From positions 143,958 to 207,957 of the forward strand of contig NZ_LWMS01000010.1 of assembly GCF_003149675.1 (NCBI RefSeq): 64,000 bases of DNA. The letters are read 5' to 3'. Position numbers and translations under genes: made by a program. Shown one piece after another: positions 28,842 to 38,395 of the stretch. The notes beneath the pieces were generated by a model that had not been told where the DNA came from, ran no database searches, and was given only the letters and a program-made list of their open reading frames with translations. Within the stretch, counting starts at the first letter, position 1; each line of letters opens with the position of its first letter. The stretch comes from Methanosphaera cuniculi (GTDB taxonomy: Archaea; Methanobacteriota; Methanobacteria; Methanobacteriales; Methanobacteriaceae).

Positions 28842-29390
28842 ATGATGATAATAATCACAGGCACACCAGGTGTTGGAAAAAGTAGTGTAACAAAATATCT
28901 TGATGAACAATTACCAGATTCAGAAGTTATAAGTATAAATAGTCTTCTTGAAGATTATGATCTAAATTTAGGAACAGATGAAAAACGAGGATATAAAATA
29001 GTTGATACAGAAAGTATGATACCAATAGTAGATCAGATAAAACATGAAAATAAAGATAAACTAATCATATTTGAAGGACACTTAGCACAAGATTATCCAG
29101 GTAGTGATATGATAGTAATACTAAGATGTAATCCTATGGTTTTAAAAGAAAGACTTGATAGTAGAAATTGGTCTGATAGTAAAGTTCATGAAAATGTATC
29201 TGCTGAAATTCTTGGCATATGTTCTCAGGAAAGTTTTGATACATATGGTGATATTATTCAGGAAGTTGATACTTCAGATAAATCCATAAGTGAAGTTGGT
29301 AACATAATTATTAATATTATAAATCAAAAACAAGCATATTCTTATGGAGAGATTGATTATCTTAGTGAGTATTTTGAGTATCTTAATTAG
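28842..29390 (+). CDS. Adenylate kinase family protein (AK6/Fap7-like)
   Basis: 182 residues starting MMIIITGTPGVGKSSVTKYL, with the P-loop GTPGVGKS. Other family marks are the LIIFEGHLAQDYPGSDMIVILRCNP segment (His in the AMP-side motif) and LKERLDSRNWSDSKVHENVSAEI. AK6/Fap7 proteins are small P-loop NTPases with adenylate kinase activity, and in eukaryotes and archaea they act in 40S/30S ribosome maturation. That fits the translation block beginning 240 nt downstream. The start could be either of two consecutive ATGs. GGAG is about 10 nt upstream. Confidence 0.87.
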   Translation: MMIIITGTPGVGKSSVTKYLDEQLPDSEVISINSLLEDYDLNLGTDEKRGYKIVDTESMIPIVDQIKHENKDKLIIFEGHLAQDYPGSDMIVILRCNPMVLKERLDSRNWSDSKVHENVSAEILGICSQESFDTYGDIIQEVDTSDKSISEVGNIIINIINQKQAYSYGEIDYLSEYFEYLN

Positions 29391-29678
29391 ATTATTAATA
29401 CCACTTACTTTTTAACATCATCATCTAAATTCTTTAGTGTTTATTTTTTTTAGTAAAAAAATTATATGTATATACTAAAGGGATTTTATTACTATTTTTT
29501 AATTTAGTATTATATATAAACATAATATATTTAAATAATGTTTTATATAAATTATATTATTATTCTTAAGTTACTATCTAGATTTTATGATATAATAATA
29601 AGAATACTTATTTTTTCATAAATTCATTCCTTGCACTTAAGACATAATATTTCTATATTTTTTAGAGGATTAGATATT

Positions 29679-29996
29679 TTGAGCGGAAGAAGACAAAGAA
29701 ATTGGAGAAATAAAATAGCACTTGAAAGAATGCAAATACTATTTAACCAGGCAGAATCTGAGTTTTCAAAACACCCTGAACGATCTGATCGTTATGTTAA
29801 GCTAACTCGTAAGATCTCTTCAAGATATCAGTTACCATTACCTGATTATTGGCGAGGAAGGTTTTGTAAAAATTGTAATAAATTCCTTAAAGTAGGAGTT
29901 AACTTAAGAGTAAGACTTTCAAAAGATAAAAGAATTAGCTACAAATGTCTTGAATGTGGCAATTCATGGAAAGATTACTATAATAAAAAAGATTAA
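29679..29996 (+). CDS. rnp4: Ribonuclease P protein component 4 (Rpr2/Rpp21)
   Basis: I set a TTG start at 29679 because AGAGGA lies nine bases upstream; longer frames have no ribosome-binding site. The 105 residues read LSGRRQRNWRNKIALERMQI, then a zinc ribbon formed by CKNC (with FLKVGVNLRVRLS between pairs) and CLEC. YWRGRFCKNCNKFL is characteristic of archaeal Rpp21. It supports the RNase P RNA in 5' tRNA maturation with Rpp29, Pop5 and Rpp30. It begins a run of translation-related genes, with YhbY next. Confidence 0.93.
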   Translation: MSGRRQRNWRNKIALERMQILFNQAESEFSKHPERSDRYVKLTRKISSRYQLPLPDYWRGRFCKNCNKFLKVGVNLRVRLSKDKRISYKCLECGNSWKDYYNKKD

Positions 29997-30136
29997 CTCT
30001 CTTTTTTTATTTAAAAGAAATTTAACTTAATTTTTTTATAAAATACTAAAAAAAATGATATTTTAATAAATATTATTAAAATCAAAAGAAAAATAAGACA
30101 CATAATAAAAAAAAATTTTACAGGAGAAATGATAAT

Positions 30137-30397
30137 TTGAGCAAAGTCCAGAGTAAAAAAGAAATAATGAGAAATTCCCTTAATGCAGTTGAAATTAATA
30201 TTGGAAAAAATGGTGTTAATGAAAATGTTATTGAGGAAATTAAACGTCAACTAAAAAATGAAGAAATAGTAAAAATACGATTTACAAGAAGTGTATCATT
30301 TAATAAAGATGAATTTCTTGAAAACATTGTAGCTGAAACTAAAGCAAAATTAGTTGATGTTCGAGGAAATGTAGCTGTATTATATAAGAGAAAATAA
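30137..30397 (+). CDS. YhbY-type CRM-domain RNA-binding protein
   Basis: 86 residues from a TTG start at 30137, with CAGGAG upstream. The CRM fold is visible: NAVEINIGKNGVNENVIEEI (GxxG-like KNG loop), then EEIVKIRFTRSVSF and LVDVRGNVAVLYKRK. Bacterial YhbY binds pre-50S particles; archaeal homologues sit in ribosomal clusters as here, between rnp4 and rps19e. Function is inferred from family and context. Confidence 0.9.
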   Translation: MSKVQSKKEIMRNSLNAVEINIGKNGVNENVIEEIKRQLKNEEIVKIRFTRSVSFNKDEFLENIVAETKAKLVDVRGNVAVLYKRK

Positions 30398-30476
30398 ATT
30401 TCTAAAAAATATTAGAATTTAAAAAAAAAATATAAACCAAAAAAAAAAATTTAAAATTTAGGAGGCAATTTAAACC

Positions 30477-30914
30477 ATGACAACAGCATATGATGTACCT
30501 GCTGACAGTTTAATTACCGTAGTAAGTAAAGATTTAGAAGAAAATGATAAAATTAACGCACCTGACTGGGCACAATTTGTAAAAACAGGTGTACACAAAG
30601 AACGTAGACCAGAAAATCCTAACTGGTGGTTTGTACGAGCTGCAACACTACTAAGAAGAATATATGTAGATGGACCTGTAGGAATAAGCAGACTACAAAC
30701 AAAATACGGTGGCAACAAAGACCGTGGAACAAACCCAGAAAAATTCCAAAAAGGTAGTGGATCAATCATAAGAACAGCACTACAACAATTAGAAGATGCA
30801 GGATACGTTGAAAAAACCGAAAAAGGAAGAATTGTAACCCCAGCAGGTCAATCATACCTTGATAACAAAGCATCTGAAATTTCAAAAGATATTCCTGAAT
30901 TATCAAAATACTAA
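30477..30914 (+). CDS. rps19e: 30S ribosomal protein S19e
   Basis: 145 residues. Family marks: [54 protein letters not shown], and [20 protein letters not shown], ending with a winged-helix [20 protein letters not shown]. It is a component of the small subunit with no bacterial counterpart. TTAGGAGG lies upstream. It is followed by the PDCD5-like gene, the usual order in Methanobacteriales. Confidence 0.97.
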   Translation: MTTAYDVPADSLITVVSKDLEENDKINAPDWAQFVKTGVHKERRPENPNWWFVRAATLLRRIYVDGPVGISRLQTKYGGNKDRGTNPEKFQKGSGSIIRTALQQLEDAGYVEKTEKGRIVTPAGQSYLDNKASEISKDIPELSKY

Positions 30915-31086
30915 GATTACTTTTTTAGTTTTATAATTTGAAAGAATACTTTTTTAACAAATGAAAAAAAAAATCTTGTGATTTTTATCTTTTATTTAAA
31001 AGATAATTATATTTAAAAAAATTAATTTAGAAAAAAAAAATATGATAATATATTAAAAAAAATGACACACTAAGGAGTTGTATCAA

Positions 31087-31440
31087 ATGAGTGAACTTGA
31101 TGAGATTAGACGAAGACGAATGGAACAGCTACAACAACAACAGCTAGCTGCACAACAACAAGGAGCTTCTCTTGAACAAATGCAACAAGAACAAATGAGA
31201 AGACAGCAATTTGAAGAGGAAAAGAAAAATGCTCTAAGACAAATACTATCTCCAGAGGCAAGACAAAGATTATCAAATCTAAGATTAACAAAACCAGATC
31301 TTGTAAATGCAATTGAAATGCAACTAATAAGTCTAGCTCAAGCAGGTCGTCTGCAAATTCCTGTTACAGATGATACATTAAAACAAATTCTTAAAGAAAC
31401 ATCTGGAAAAAAACATGAAATAAAAATCACAAGAAGATAA
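31087..31440 (+). CDS. PDCD5-related DNA-binding protein
   Basis: The start ATG at 31087 (MSELDEIRRRRMEQLQQQQL) follows AAGGAGTTG; a longer frame from 31078 would overlap it. The 117 residues have a Gln-rich N-terminal helix, then LSPEARQRLSNLRLTKPDLVNAIEMQL, the conserved three-helix core, and a basic tail. This is the archaeal homologue of human PDCD5 (MTH1615 family), a small nucleic-acid-binding protein co-occurring with rps19e. Confidence 0.94.
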   Translation: MSELDEIRRRRMEQLQQQQLAAQQQGASLEQMQQEQMRRQQFEEEKKNALRQILSPEARQRLSNLRLTKPDLVNAIEMQLISLAQAGRLQIPVTDDTLKQILKETSGKKHEIKITRR

Positions 31441-31530
31441 AAAAGTAATTTTTTTGATAATTTTTAATTCTTAAAAAAAAAAATAAGAAAATTTGAAAAA
31501 AAATAAAATATAATATTAGATGACGATTCA

Positions 31531-32121
31531 ATGAAAGCAGCTGTATTATATAGTGGAGGAAAAGACAGTTCTTTAATGGCAGTACTGTTAGATAAGTTCG
31601 GATATGATGTAGAACTTATAACTGTCAATTTTGGAATATTTAATTCATCACTACCAGCACAAAAGGCAGCAGAAAATCTAGGATTTAAACATCGTGTTTT
31701 AAGCTTAGATAAGCAAATTCTACTTGATGCTGTTGATATGATAGTGCGTGATAATTTTCCAAATAATGGTATAAATCATATTCATCATGAAGTAATAGAA
31801 CATGTAGCATGTGACTATGATGTCATAGCTGATGGTACACGACGTGAAGATCGCATTCCAAAACTTACAATGTCTGAAATTCAAAGTCTTGAAGATCGAA
31901 TGAATGTCCAATACTTAAACCTATCAGGAATAGGATATAAAACTGTTAATGATATAAGTAGTGAAATCTTTGAACTTGAAAAAAGAGAAAGTGACATACA
32001 TAATAGTTCAGACTATGAAATGGAAGTAAGAACATATCTAAAAGAACATGGTCATGATATAGAAAATATTTTTCCACAACATATTCAATCAAAAGTTATA
32101 GGATGGAGAAAAAATGAGTAG
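31531..32121 (+). CDS. PP-loop ATP pyrophosphatase-like protein (DUF7411-type)
   Basis: 196 residues beginning [20 protein letters not shown], where SGGKDSS is the PP-loop that binds ATP and releases pyrophosphate. [21 protein letters not shown] is the second conserved block. The rest (residues 130-196) is charged and without zinc-binding cysteines, so thiolation of tRNA through an Fe-S site is not indicated. Archaeal members of this group lie between the PDCD5 and L39e genes, as here. The gene overlaps rpl39e by eight bases, so the two are translationally coupled. Substrate unknown. Confidence 0.85.
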   Translation: MKAAVLYSGGKDSSLMAVLLDKFGYDVELITVNFGIFNSSLPAQKAAENLGFKHRVLSLDKQILLDAVDMIVRDNFPNNGINHIHHEVIEHVACDYDVIADGTRREDRIPKLTMSEIQSLEDRMNVQYLNLSGIGYKTVNDISSEIFELEKRESDIHNSSDYEMEVRTYLKEHGHDIENIFPQHIQSKVIGWRKNE

Positions 32122-32269
32122 AAATAAAACTTTACCTAAAAAATTAAGATTAGCTAAAAAAACAAAACAAAACAGAAGAGTTCCTATATTTGCTATGATG
32201 AAAACAAATAGAAGACTAAGAACTCATCCACAAGCAAGACAATGGAGAAGAAGTAAAATTAAAGTATAA
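32114..32269 (+). CDS. rpl39e: 50S ribosomal protein L39e
   Basis: A 51-residue, strongly basic protein reading [20 protein letters not shown], then [15 protein letters not shown] and a tail ending RSKIKV. Length and the VPIFAMMKT core are diagnostic of L39e, which lines the peptide exit tunnel. The start lies inside the last codons of the ATP pyrophosphatase gene, with GGATGGAGA upstream as the ribosome-binding site. Confidence 0.97.
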   Translation: MSRNKTLPKKLRLAKKTKQNRRVPIFAMMKTNRRLRTHPQARQWRRSKIKV

Positions 32270-32344
32270 TTCTAGTGTATATACTTTGATAGAATTTTTA
32301 GATAATATTATTTTAAAAACAAATAGAACAGGAGTATAATTAAT

Positions 32345-32590
32345 ATGGAAAGAATTTACACAATACCTCTTAGAGATGTTAAAAGAGTACCAAGAACTCA
32401 AAGATCACCAAGAGCAATGAGATACATTAAAGAATTTATTCAAAAACACATGAAAACAGAAGATGTAATTGTTGCAATGGAAGTAAATGAAAAAATCTGG
32501 GAAAGAGGACGAGAAAAAATACCATCAAAAATCAAAGTGAAAGCTGTTGAAGAAGATGGAGTAGTAGAAGTATTATTAGCAGACGAATAG
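32345..32590 (+). CDS. rpl31e: 50S ribosomal protein L31e
   Basis: 81 residues. [20 protein letters not shown] is the typical start, followed by [19 protein letters not shown] and [16 protein letters not shown]. It binds near the peptide exit tunnel on the archaeal/eukaryotic large subunit. ACAGGAG precedes the ATG. It follows rpl39e as in other Methanobacteriales. Confidence 0.97.
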   Translation: MERIYTIPLRDVKRVPRTQRSPRAMRYIKEFIQKHMKTEDVIVAMEVNEKIWERGREKIPSKIKVKAVEEDGVVEVLLADE

Positions 32591-32886
32591 ACACCATTAT
32601 TTTGGAAACACGGATTGCTAAGGATTATATTTTAAATGGATTATTATGTTATCTTGGATTTTATCTTTATCATATTTACGAGTTACTAAAGATGTCTAAG
32701 ATAGTAAAAAGTGTATACATGTAAATAATAAGAGAATTTAATCACCTCTCTTACCTACTTAAATATAAATATGGATTGTTTTTACGAGATGGGCATCCTA
32801 TTTATATTGGTACATATTATAATAACTAAATAGAATAAAAAAATATATTAAAAAATAATAATATTTCACAGATGGAGTGATAAACT
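32591..32886 (+). other. Spacer between rpl31e and the aIF6 gene
   Basis: 296 bases, less A/T-monotonous than other spacers. A hairpin-like pair AAGAGA...TCTCTT lies at about 32729-32751. No gene with a ribosome-binding site is seen. It may hold a processing site, an internal promoter or the terminator of the ribosomal unit. Confidence 0.35.
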
Positions 32887-33561
32887 ATGATACAAAGATT
32901 CGATATTGATGGGAACCCAAACTTAGGTGTTTCTATTTTAGCAAAAGACAATGTAGCAATAATTTCACCAAGACTTCAGGATTCTTATGTAAAAACAATT
33001 GAAGAAACATTAGATGTACCAATAATCAAAACACCAATCTGTGGTAGTAACCTTGCAGGAGCTTTAATGGCAGGAAATACAAAAAGCTTACTAGTATCTG
33101 AGTATGCATATGATCATGAACTTAACACTATACGTGAACATGGAATTGATGTAAATGTTATACCAGGATCACTTACAGCTATAGGAAATGTTATAGTTGC
33201 AAATGATAATGGAGCTATTGTAAATCCAAAACTATCCAGTGAAGCTCAAGAGATTATAAAAGATAGCCTTGATGTAGAAGTAGTAAGTACTACCATAGCA
33301 GGACTTGATATAGTTGGTTCTGCAGTAGCTGCTACAAATAAAGGTGCTTTAGTACATCCTGATGCATCAGATGAGGAATTAGATTTAGTTGAAGATGTTT
33401 TAGGAGTACCTACTGAAATTGGTACAGTTAACCGTGGAGTAAAACTCGTAGGAGCATGTATCATTGCAAATTCTAATGGAGTTATTGTAGGAGAAAAAAC
33501 TACAGGTCCAGAACTAGCAAGGATTGATCAAGTATTCAACTTATTTGAGGGAACATTATGA
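32887..33561 (+). CDS. eif6: Translation initiation factor aIF6
   Basis: 224 residues with the five-fold pseudo-repeat of eIF6: [58 protein letters not shown], and [17 protein letters not shown]. The protein binds the 50S subunit and prevents premature joining with the 30S. GATGGAG lies upstream. The stop overlaps the start of rpl18a by four bases (ATGA), a coupled pair. Confidence 0.96.
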   Translation: MIQRFDIDGNPNLGVSILAKDNVAIISPRLQDSYVKTIEETLDVPIIKTPICGSNLAGALMAGNTKSLLVSEYAYDHELNTIREHGIDVNVIPGSLTAIGNVIVANDNGAIVNPKLSSEAQEIIKDSLDVEVVSTTIAGLDIVGSAVAATNKGALVHPDASDEELDLVEDVLGVPTEIGTVNRGVKLVGACIIANSNGVIVGEKTTGPELARIDQVFNLFEGTL

Positions 33562-33782
33562 AAACAAAAATATATAGAGTAAAAGGAACATTATTAGATA
33601 GTGATAAAGCAAAACCTTTCACACGCGAAATGAAAGCTGTTAAAGAAGAAGATATAAAAGAAAAACTATACTCCGAATTCGGAAGTAAACACAGATTAAA
33701 CAGAAGTCAAATTATATTTGATGATATAACAGAAATTACACCAGAAGAAGTAACAGATCCTATCGTATCAAGTTTATTATAA
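33558..33782 (+). CDS. rpl18a: 50S ribosomal protein L18Ae/LX
   Basis: 74 residues beginning [20 protein letters not shown], with [20 protein letters not shown] and a C-terminal [11 protein letters not shown], all typical of archaeal LX (L20A). It overlaps the aIF6 stop codon and precedes the prefoldin gene, the usual archaeal order. Confidence 0.95.
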   Translation: MKTKIYRVKGTLLDSDKAKPFTREMKAVKEEDIKEKLYSEFGSKHRLNRSQIIFDDITEITPEEVTDPIVSSLL

Positions 33783-33835
33783 AAACTTTAAATAAAGGAT
33801 AAAATAATAAATAAACAATGGAGTGTGAATAAATC

Positions 33836-34252
33836 ATGGAAAATAACAAAAAATTAGAACAAATGATAGCAGAACTTAACCAACTACAACAACAAGGCGA
33901 AGCAATCGCAAACCAAGTAGAACAATTAAACTTATCATTAACAGATATAAAATCCGCAAGTGAAGCACTAAAAGGAATAGAAGGCTCTGTTGGCAAAGAA
34001 TTATTAATACCAGTAGGAGCTGGTTGCTTTATTAATGCTGAACTAAAAAGTGAAAACATTATAGTCGGAGTAGGAGCAGAAGTTGCAGTTAAAAAATCAC
34101 GTGAAGAAACCGTGGAAAAACTTGAAAAAGAAACAAAAGAAGTTCAAGAATTAATAACAACATTAACAAATCAACTAGATAAAATTAATGAAATGATTGC
34201 AACACAAAGACCAGAAGCAGAAAGATTAATGAGAGAATCAGGACTACAATAA
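33836..34252 (+). CDS. pfdA: Prefoldin alpha subunit
   Basis: 138 residues with N- and C-terminal coiled-coil helices (residues 1-45 and 85-130) around a beta-hairpin core that contains GKELLIPVGAGCFINAELK and IIVGVGAEVAVKKS. This is the archaeal prefoldin alpha pattern. Together with the beta subunit it forms a jellyfish-shaped hexamer that delivers unfolded proteins to the thermosome. AATGGAG lies upstream. Confidence 0.95.
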   Translation: MENNKKLEQMIAELNQLQQQGEAIANQVEQLNLSLTDIKSASEALKGIEGSVGKELLIPVGAGCFINAELKSENIIVGVGAEVAVKKSREETVEKLEKETKEVQELITTLTNQLDKINEMIATQRPEAERLMRESGLQ

Positions 34253-34628
34253 ACCTAGTCTCTCTTTTTAATCATTTTTTTTCTTATTTAAACATCTATC
34301 TTATTTTAAAATATTAATTTTCTAATACATTTAAAAAAAAATTATTTACTCATTTTCATTTAAAAAAAAATATTAAAGCTTATTTTTAAGAAAACTTAAA
34401 TAAACACCAAAACTTAAAAAACATTTTTTCATTATTTATTCTTTTTAAACAATTTATAATATTTAAGTATAATTATTAAACACCAAATCTTAAAATCCCC
34501 GATATTCTAATTTTATAATTAAACAATTATTAGTATTTTAGAAGTTAAGTTAAACAATTATAAAATTTATGAAAAAAAATTAAGATTAAAAAAAGAGGGT
34601 GGTGAAAAGTTGATTGTTTGATTTTTTT
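34253..34628. other. Convergent AT-rich region between pfdA and ftsY
   Basis: Both flanking genes end here. T-rich tracts follow pfdA (34259-34285) and A-rich sequence precedes the ftsY end, so these probably terminate both transcripts. I see no gene or clear hairpin. Confidence 0.4.
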
Positions 34629-36146
34629 TTATGCTTCTGCTTCTTGTTCATTAAATATTTGGTCAATCATCCATTCTGGTTTAAATTCAATTAGATCATC
34701 ATATCCTTGACCTACTCCTATGAAAAGTATTGGTTTATGGATTACATGTCCAATTGATAGTGCTGCTCCTCCTTTTGCATCAGCATCTGTTTTTGTAAGT
34801 ATGATACCATCAATATCTATTACTTCATTGAATTTATCTGCTTGTTCTGTTGCATCATTACCCATTAGTGCATCTCCAACATATATTACAATGTCAGGTT
34901 TGGATATTCTTTTAATTTTCTTCATTTCATCCATTAGGTTTGCATTTGTTTGCATACGTCCTGATGTATCTATTAGTACTATATCTTTTCCTGTTGCTTT
35001 TGCATGATCTACTGCATCATATGCTACTGCTGCTGGATCTGAATCTTTTGGATGTTTAATGATTTTCATGTTAAGATTCTTTGCATGGTATTCTAGTTGT
35101 TCTATTGCTCCTGCACGGAATGTATCTGATGCTCCTAGTACTGAGGTGTAGCCATATCGTTCAAGGTATGTTGCTAGTTTTGCTATTGTTGTGGTTTTTC
35201 CTGTACCATTTATTCCTACAAACATTATTTTATATGGTTCACCGGTTTTACGTACTTTTTCAATATCACCAAGTAGGTCATATTCTCCATTATCTATTAT
35301 TTCATAGATTGACTTTTTAAGTGCATTTGTTGTGAATAATTCCATATCTCCTCGACGTTTTATTTTACGTCCTATAAGATCTTCTTTTACACTCTCAACA
35401 ATAGTATCTGCTACTTCAAATGCTACATCTCCTTCAAGAAGTGATAGTTCTAGATTTTCGAGGATTTCTTCTATATCATCTTCTTTTATTGTCTTAGTTG
35501 TAATAAATCCGAATCTTCCACCTTTTTGTTCATCTTCATATTTAAGATCAGATTTAGATTCATCTTTTTTATCATCTTTTTTATCTTTATTTTTGTTTCT
35601 GTGAAGAAATCCGAAATGTCCTTTTTTCTCTTCTTTTTCTTCTGGTTCATCATTAGTTGACTTTTCAGGTTCATCAACAGTAAATGTTTCATCAATTACT
35701 TGAGATTCACCCATATCAGGTGATGTGAGATCGTCTTTTGTTGTTGGTTGTGGTATTTCTACATTTTCTTTTTTTTCGTCTTTAATTTCTGGTGTTATTT
35801 CTTTTGGTTCAGATTTTACTTCTTCTTTAGGTTCTTCTTTTTTATTTTTATTTCGTCTAAAGAAGCTAAATCTTCCTTTTTTCTCTTTTTTCTCTTCTTT
35901 TTCTTCTGTTTTAGGTTCTTCTTCTTTTGTTATTTCTTCTGTATCTTCTTTTGATTCATCATCGTTTGATTTTTCATCATCTGATTTTTTATCTTCTTCT
36001 GATTCATCTGGTGTTTCTAATGTTGATTCTGGAAGTTCATCTACAACTTCTTCTTGTTGTTGTTCGATTTCTTCATCTTCAATATCTGATGCATCTTTTA
36101 TGGTTTTATTTAATCGTTTTCGTATAAAGTCAAACAAGCTTTTCAC
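34629..36146 (-). CDS. ftsY: Signal recognition particle receptor FtsY with long acidic N-terminus
   Basis: 505 residues from a GTG at 36146; a TTG nine bases further in is the alternative start. Residues 230-505 are the NG domain: helix bundle, P-loop VGINGTGKTTTIAKLATYLE, GASDTFRAGAIEQLEYHA, VLIDTSGRMQTN, and ILTKTDADAKGGAALSI. It is the SRP receptor GTPase for co-translational targeting. The first 220 residues are unusual: about 40 percent Glu, Asp and Lys, with three basic/aromatic boxes spaced through the acid stretch: KKGRFSFFRRNKNK (about 90-102), KKGHFGFLHRNKNK (174-187), and KGGRFGFITTK (208-218). The N-terminal MKSLFDFIRKRLNK is similar in character. These may be membrane-contact segments. 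Confidence 0.95.
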   Translation of the reverse strand: MKSLFDFIRKRLNKTIKDASDIEDEEIEQQQEEVVDELPESTLETPDESEEDKKSDDEKSNDDESKEDTEEITKEEEPKTEEKEEKKEKKGRFSFFRRNKNKKEEPKEEVKSEPKEITPEIKDEKKENVEIPQPTTKDDLTSPDMGESQVIDETFTVDEPEKSTNDEPEEKEEKKGHFGFLHRNKNKDKKDDKKDESKSDLKYEDEQKGGRFGFITTKTIKEDDIEEILENLELSLLEGDVAFEVADTIVESVKEDLIGRKIKRRGDMELFTTNALKKSIYEIIDNGEYDLLGDIEKVRKTGEPYKIMFVGINGTGKTTTIAKLATYLERYGYTSVLGASDTFRAGAIEQLEYHAKNLNMKIIKHPKDSDPAAVAYDAVDHAKATGKDIVLIDTSGRMQTNANLMDEMKKIKRISKPDIVIYVGDALMGNDATEQADKFNEVIDIDGIILTKTDADAKGGAALSIGHVIHKPILFIGVGQGYDDLIEFKPEWMIDQIFNEQEAEA

Positions 36147-36444
36147 ATTCCTTTATTAGTTTTTTTAGTATCTATTTTATATAAAATGTAAATTTATATT
36201 AGTACTGCCTTTTTTTTTATTATTTATTATTTTTTTATTTCATTTATAAAATAAGTAATCATAATTTCTATAAGATATAGAATATACAACAAAGTCATAG
36301 ATAATAAAAATTTTTGTATAAGTTGAAAAAAATGAATTAGTTTTAAAAGTTTTATAATTTTAAAAAAAAGTGTGAAATTTCAATAAAAAAGGAATAAAAT
36401 AAGAAAAAGGGGGTGGTTAGATGTTTATAATATCATAATACTAT
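36147..36444. other. AT-rich spacer between ftsY and the methyltransferase gene
   Basis: Contains the ftsY promoter region (minus strand) and T/A runs. No gene is seen. Confidence 0.35.
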
Positions 36445-37125
36445 TTATTCTTTACGTGTTCCACCATATACTGCATTTGAATAGTATTTCCATATTACAT
36501 CAATTTCTTTAAATCCTACATCTTCAAGTAATCTTAGATGGTCTGTTATTGTTATTGGATGGTCGTTGTGTTCTCGTTTCTTTTTATGATCTTTCATATC
36601 TTCAACTGTTAGCTGATTTTCTGCCATGTACTTATCTGCTATTCTTTCATTAAGCTTACTGTTGTATTTACTGTTAGCTTCCATGACATCAGCATTGTAG
36701 AATACTCCATCTTGTTTTAGTGAATCATATATATATTGATACATTTGTCTTTTATCATTTTCATCTCTTATATGATGAAGTGCAAGTGATGATATTATTG
36801 CATCATAATCATCTATAATATCTACTATTGTAAAGTCTCCTAGTACAAATTCTATGTTTTCATATCCTGCTAGTTTTTCTTTTGCTACTTCTATCATTTT
36901 ATCTGATATGTCAAGACATGTTATTTTTGCATCAGGAAAACGTTCTAGTACTTGTAAGCTTATGTTTCCTGTTCCACAACCAAGATCTAGTATTCTGAGA
37001 TTTTCTTTTTCTGGTATTGAATTTACTAATGCTTCTATCATTTCATCGTACTTAGGTATTGTTTTTTTAACTAGATTATCATAGTGTTTTGATGTTTCAT
37101 TAAAGTGTGTTTTTAAATCTGACAT
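36445..37125 (-). CDS. Class I SAM-dependent methyltransferase
   Basis: 226 residues. Motif I LRILDLGCGTGNISLQVLE, motif II ITCLDISDKMIEVA, and IEFVLGDFT with YDAIISSLALHHI form the Rossmann methyltransferase core. The C-terminus, with IADKYMAENQLTVEDM and an LLEDVGFKEIDVIWKY ending, resembles small-molecule or quinone-type UbiE-like methyltransferases. The substrate cannot be inferred. GGTGAG lies upstream, and it is transcribed alone. Confidence 0.85.
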   Translation of the reverse strand: MSDLKTHFNETSKHYDNLVKKTIPKYDEMIEALVNSIPEKENLRILDLGCGTGNISLQVLERFPDAKITCLDISDKMIEVAKEKLAGYENIEFVLGDFTIVDIIDDYDAIISSLALHHIRDENDKRQMYQYIYDSLKQDGVFYNADVMEANSKYNSKLNERIADKYMAENQLTVEDMKDHKKKREHNDHPITITDHLRLLEDVGFKEIDVIWKYYSNAVYGGTRKE

Positions 37126-37250
37126 AATTTGTTTTCATCTCACCATATTTTTTTTGTAGTAAAATAAATTAATTTAATATTTTTTTTTGGAATATGTTTA
37201 TTATTTTTATTTAATTTAGTTTTTATAATATTATCATATTAATTTAATTT

Positions 37251-38111
37251 TTATATTAGTTTTGCATGTGATTTTAGTTCTGCAAATAGTACAATTACCA
37301 TACCAATAATTAAAAATACTACACATAATGGTAGTGAAGATGTTGGTACTGCTAATATTTTTTCAAGTGGTATTCTCATAGATCCAAGCATTATACCTAT
37401 GAGTGCTGCTACTGTTGCTATTTTATGATTTTTAAGTAAGTATTTAATTACTCGTGACATTATCATAAATCCACCTACTGCTCCTATGATAAATACTATG
37501 ATATCTACTAATGCAAATGAGTGAAGTGCATTTATCATATATTCATACTGATCAAGAAGAAGTAGTAATGATGAACCTGACACTCCAGGAAGTAGCATTG
37601 CACATATTGCAATAAATCCTGAGATAAGTAATATTGGTAAACTGTGTGCTGCATGCATTGGGTTAAGTCCAATAAATCCATATGATACAATGGTAAATAT
37701 TATTGTTATTATAATTGCTTTAATATTAAAAGCATCTAGTTGTTTGTATAATATGTAAATTGATGCAAGTATTAATCCAGCAAAGAATGAATAGGTAAAT
37801 CCTGCATAATCATTTAATAAAAAGTTAATAATACCTGCCATGATAACCATAGCAATAGCTATACCAATACCCAAGGGTATGAAAAATTCAATATCAAAAT
37901 CTTCTAAAAATTTTACTTTAAATTCTTTTATATTTCCACGAAGAAGGGGCTTAATACAACGGAAACGTATCGTACTAATTGCATTAATTAAACGATCATA
38001 AATTCCTGTAATAAGTGCAATTGTACCACCAGAAATACCTGGCATAATATCACACATACCCATTAAAAATCCACGAAGAAATAATCCAATCATATCTTTA
38101 ATATGCTTCAT
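37251..38111 (-). CDS. DUF368 membrane transporter (PopT-like)
   Basis: 286 residues with eight or nine membrane helices. Both halves carry the family's glycine motif: MCDIMPGISGGTIALITGIY near the N-terminus and LLPGVSGSSLLLLLDQYEYM in the middle. DUF368 proteins in bacteria recycle undecaprenyl phosphate (PopT). In an archaeon the natural substrate would be a polyprenyl or dolichyl phosphate that carries glycan precursors, which fits the two glycosyltransferase clusters in this window, though they are not adjacent. GGAGG precedes the ATG. Confidence 0.85.
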   Translation of the reverse strand: MKHIKDMIGLFLRGFLMGMCDIMPGISGGTIALITGIYDRLINAISTIRFRCIKPLLRGNIKEFKVKFLEDFDIEFFIPLGIGIAIAMVIMAGIINFLLNDYAGFTYSFFAGLILASIYILYKQLDAFNIKAIIITIIFTIVSYGFIGLNPMHAAHSLPILLISGFIAICAMLLPGVSGSSLLLLLDQYEYMINALHSFALVDIIVFIIGAVGGFMIMSRVIKYLLKNHKIATVAALIGIMLGSMRIPLEKILAVPTSSLPLCVVFLIIGMVIVLFAELKSHAKLI

Positions 38112-38395
38112 AAGAAAATTAATCCTCCAATTTAATAAAAGTTAATAATAAAAAGAGATAATCATTCTTACCTATAATTATAGAAAGTATTTTTTTTACT
38201 CTTAATATGTAGTCTATAAATAGAAAATACTTAAACTTATTTATAAAACAATAGTTTATAATAATCAATTTAAATAAAACTATAAAATAAAATTCAAACA
38301 TTATAATTAAAAAAAAATGGTACTACTTAAAAATAGTATTTTTTTTTATAAAATAATATAAAATCAAATTAAGGGAAGATGAGGGAAAAACTAAA
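38112..38395. other. Divergent spacer between DUF368 and the dUTPase-like gene
   Basis: AT-rich with paired A/T tracts around 38318-38345. Promoters for both directions are expected here. No gene is seen. Confidence 0.35.

Noticed and set aside
35725..36159. 144-codon plus-strand frame opposite ftsY
   Set aside because: Ser/Phe-rich antisense of the acidic Glu/Asp/Lys leader of FtsY; a typical shadow.
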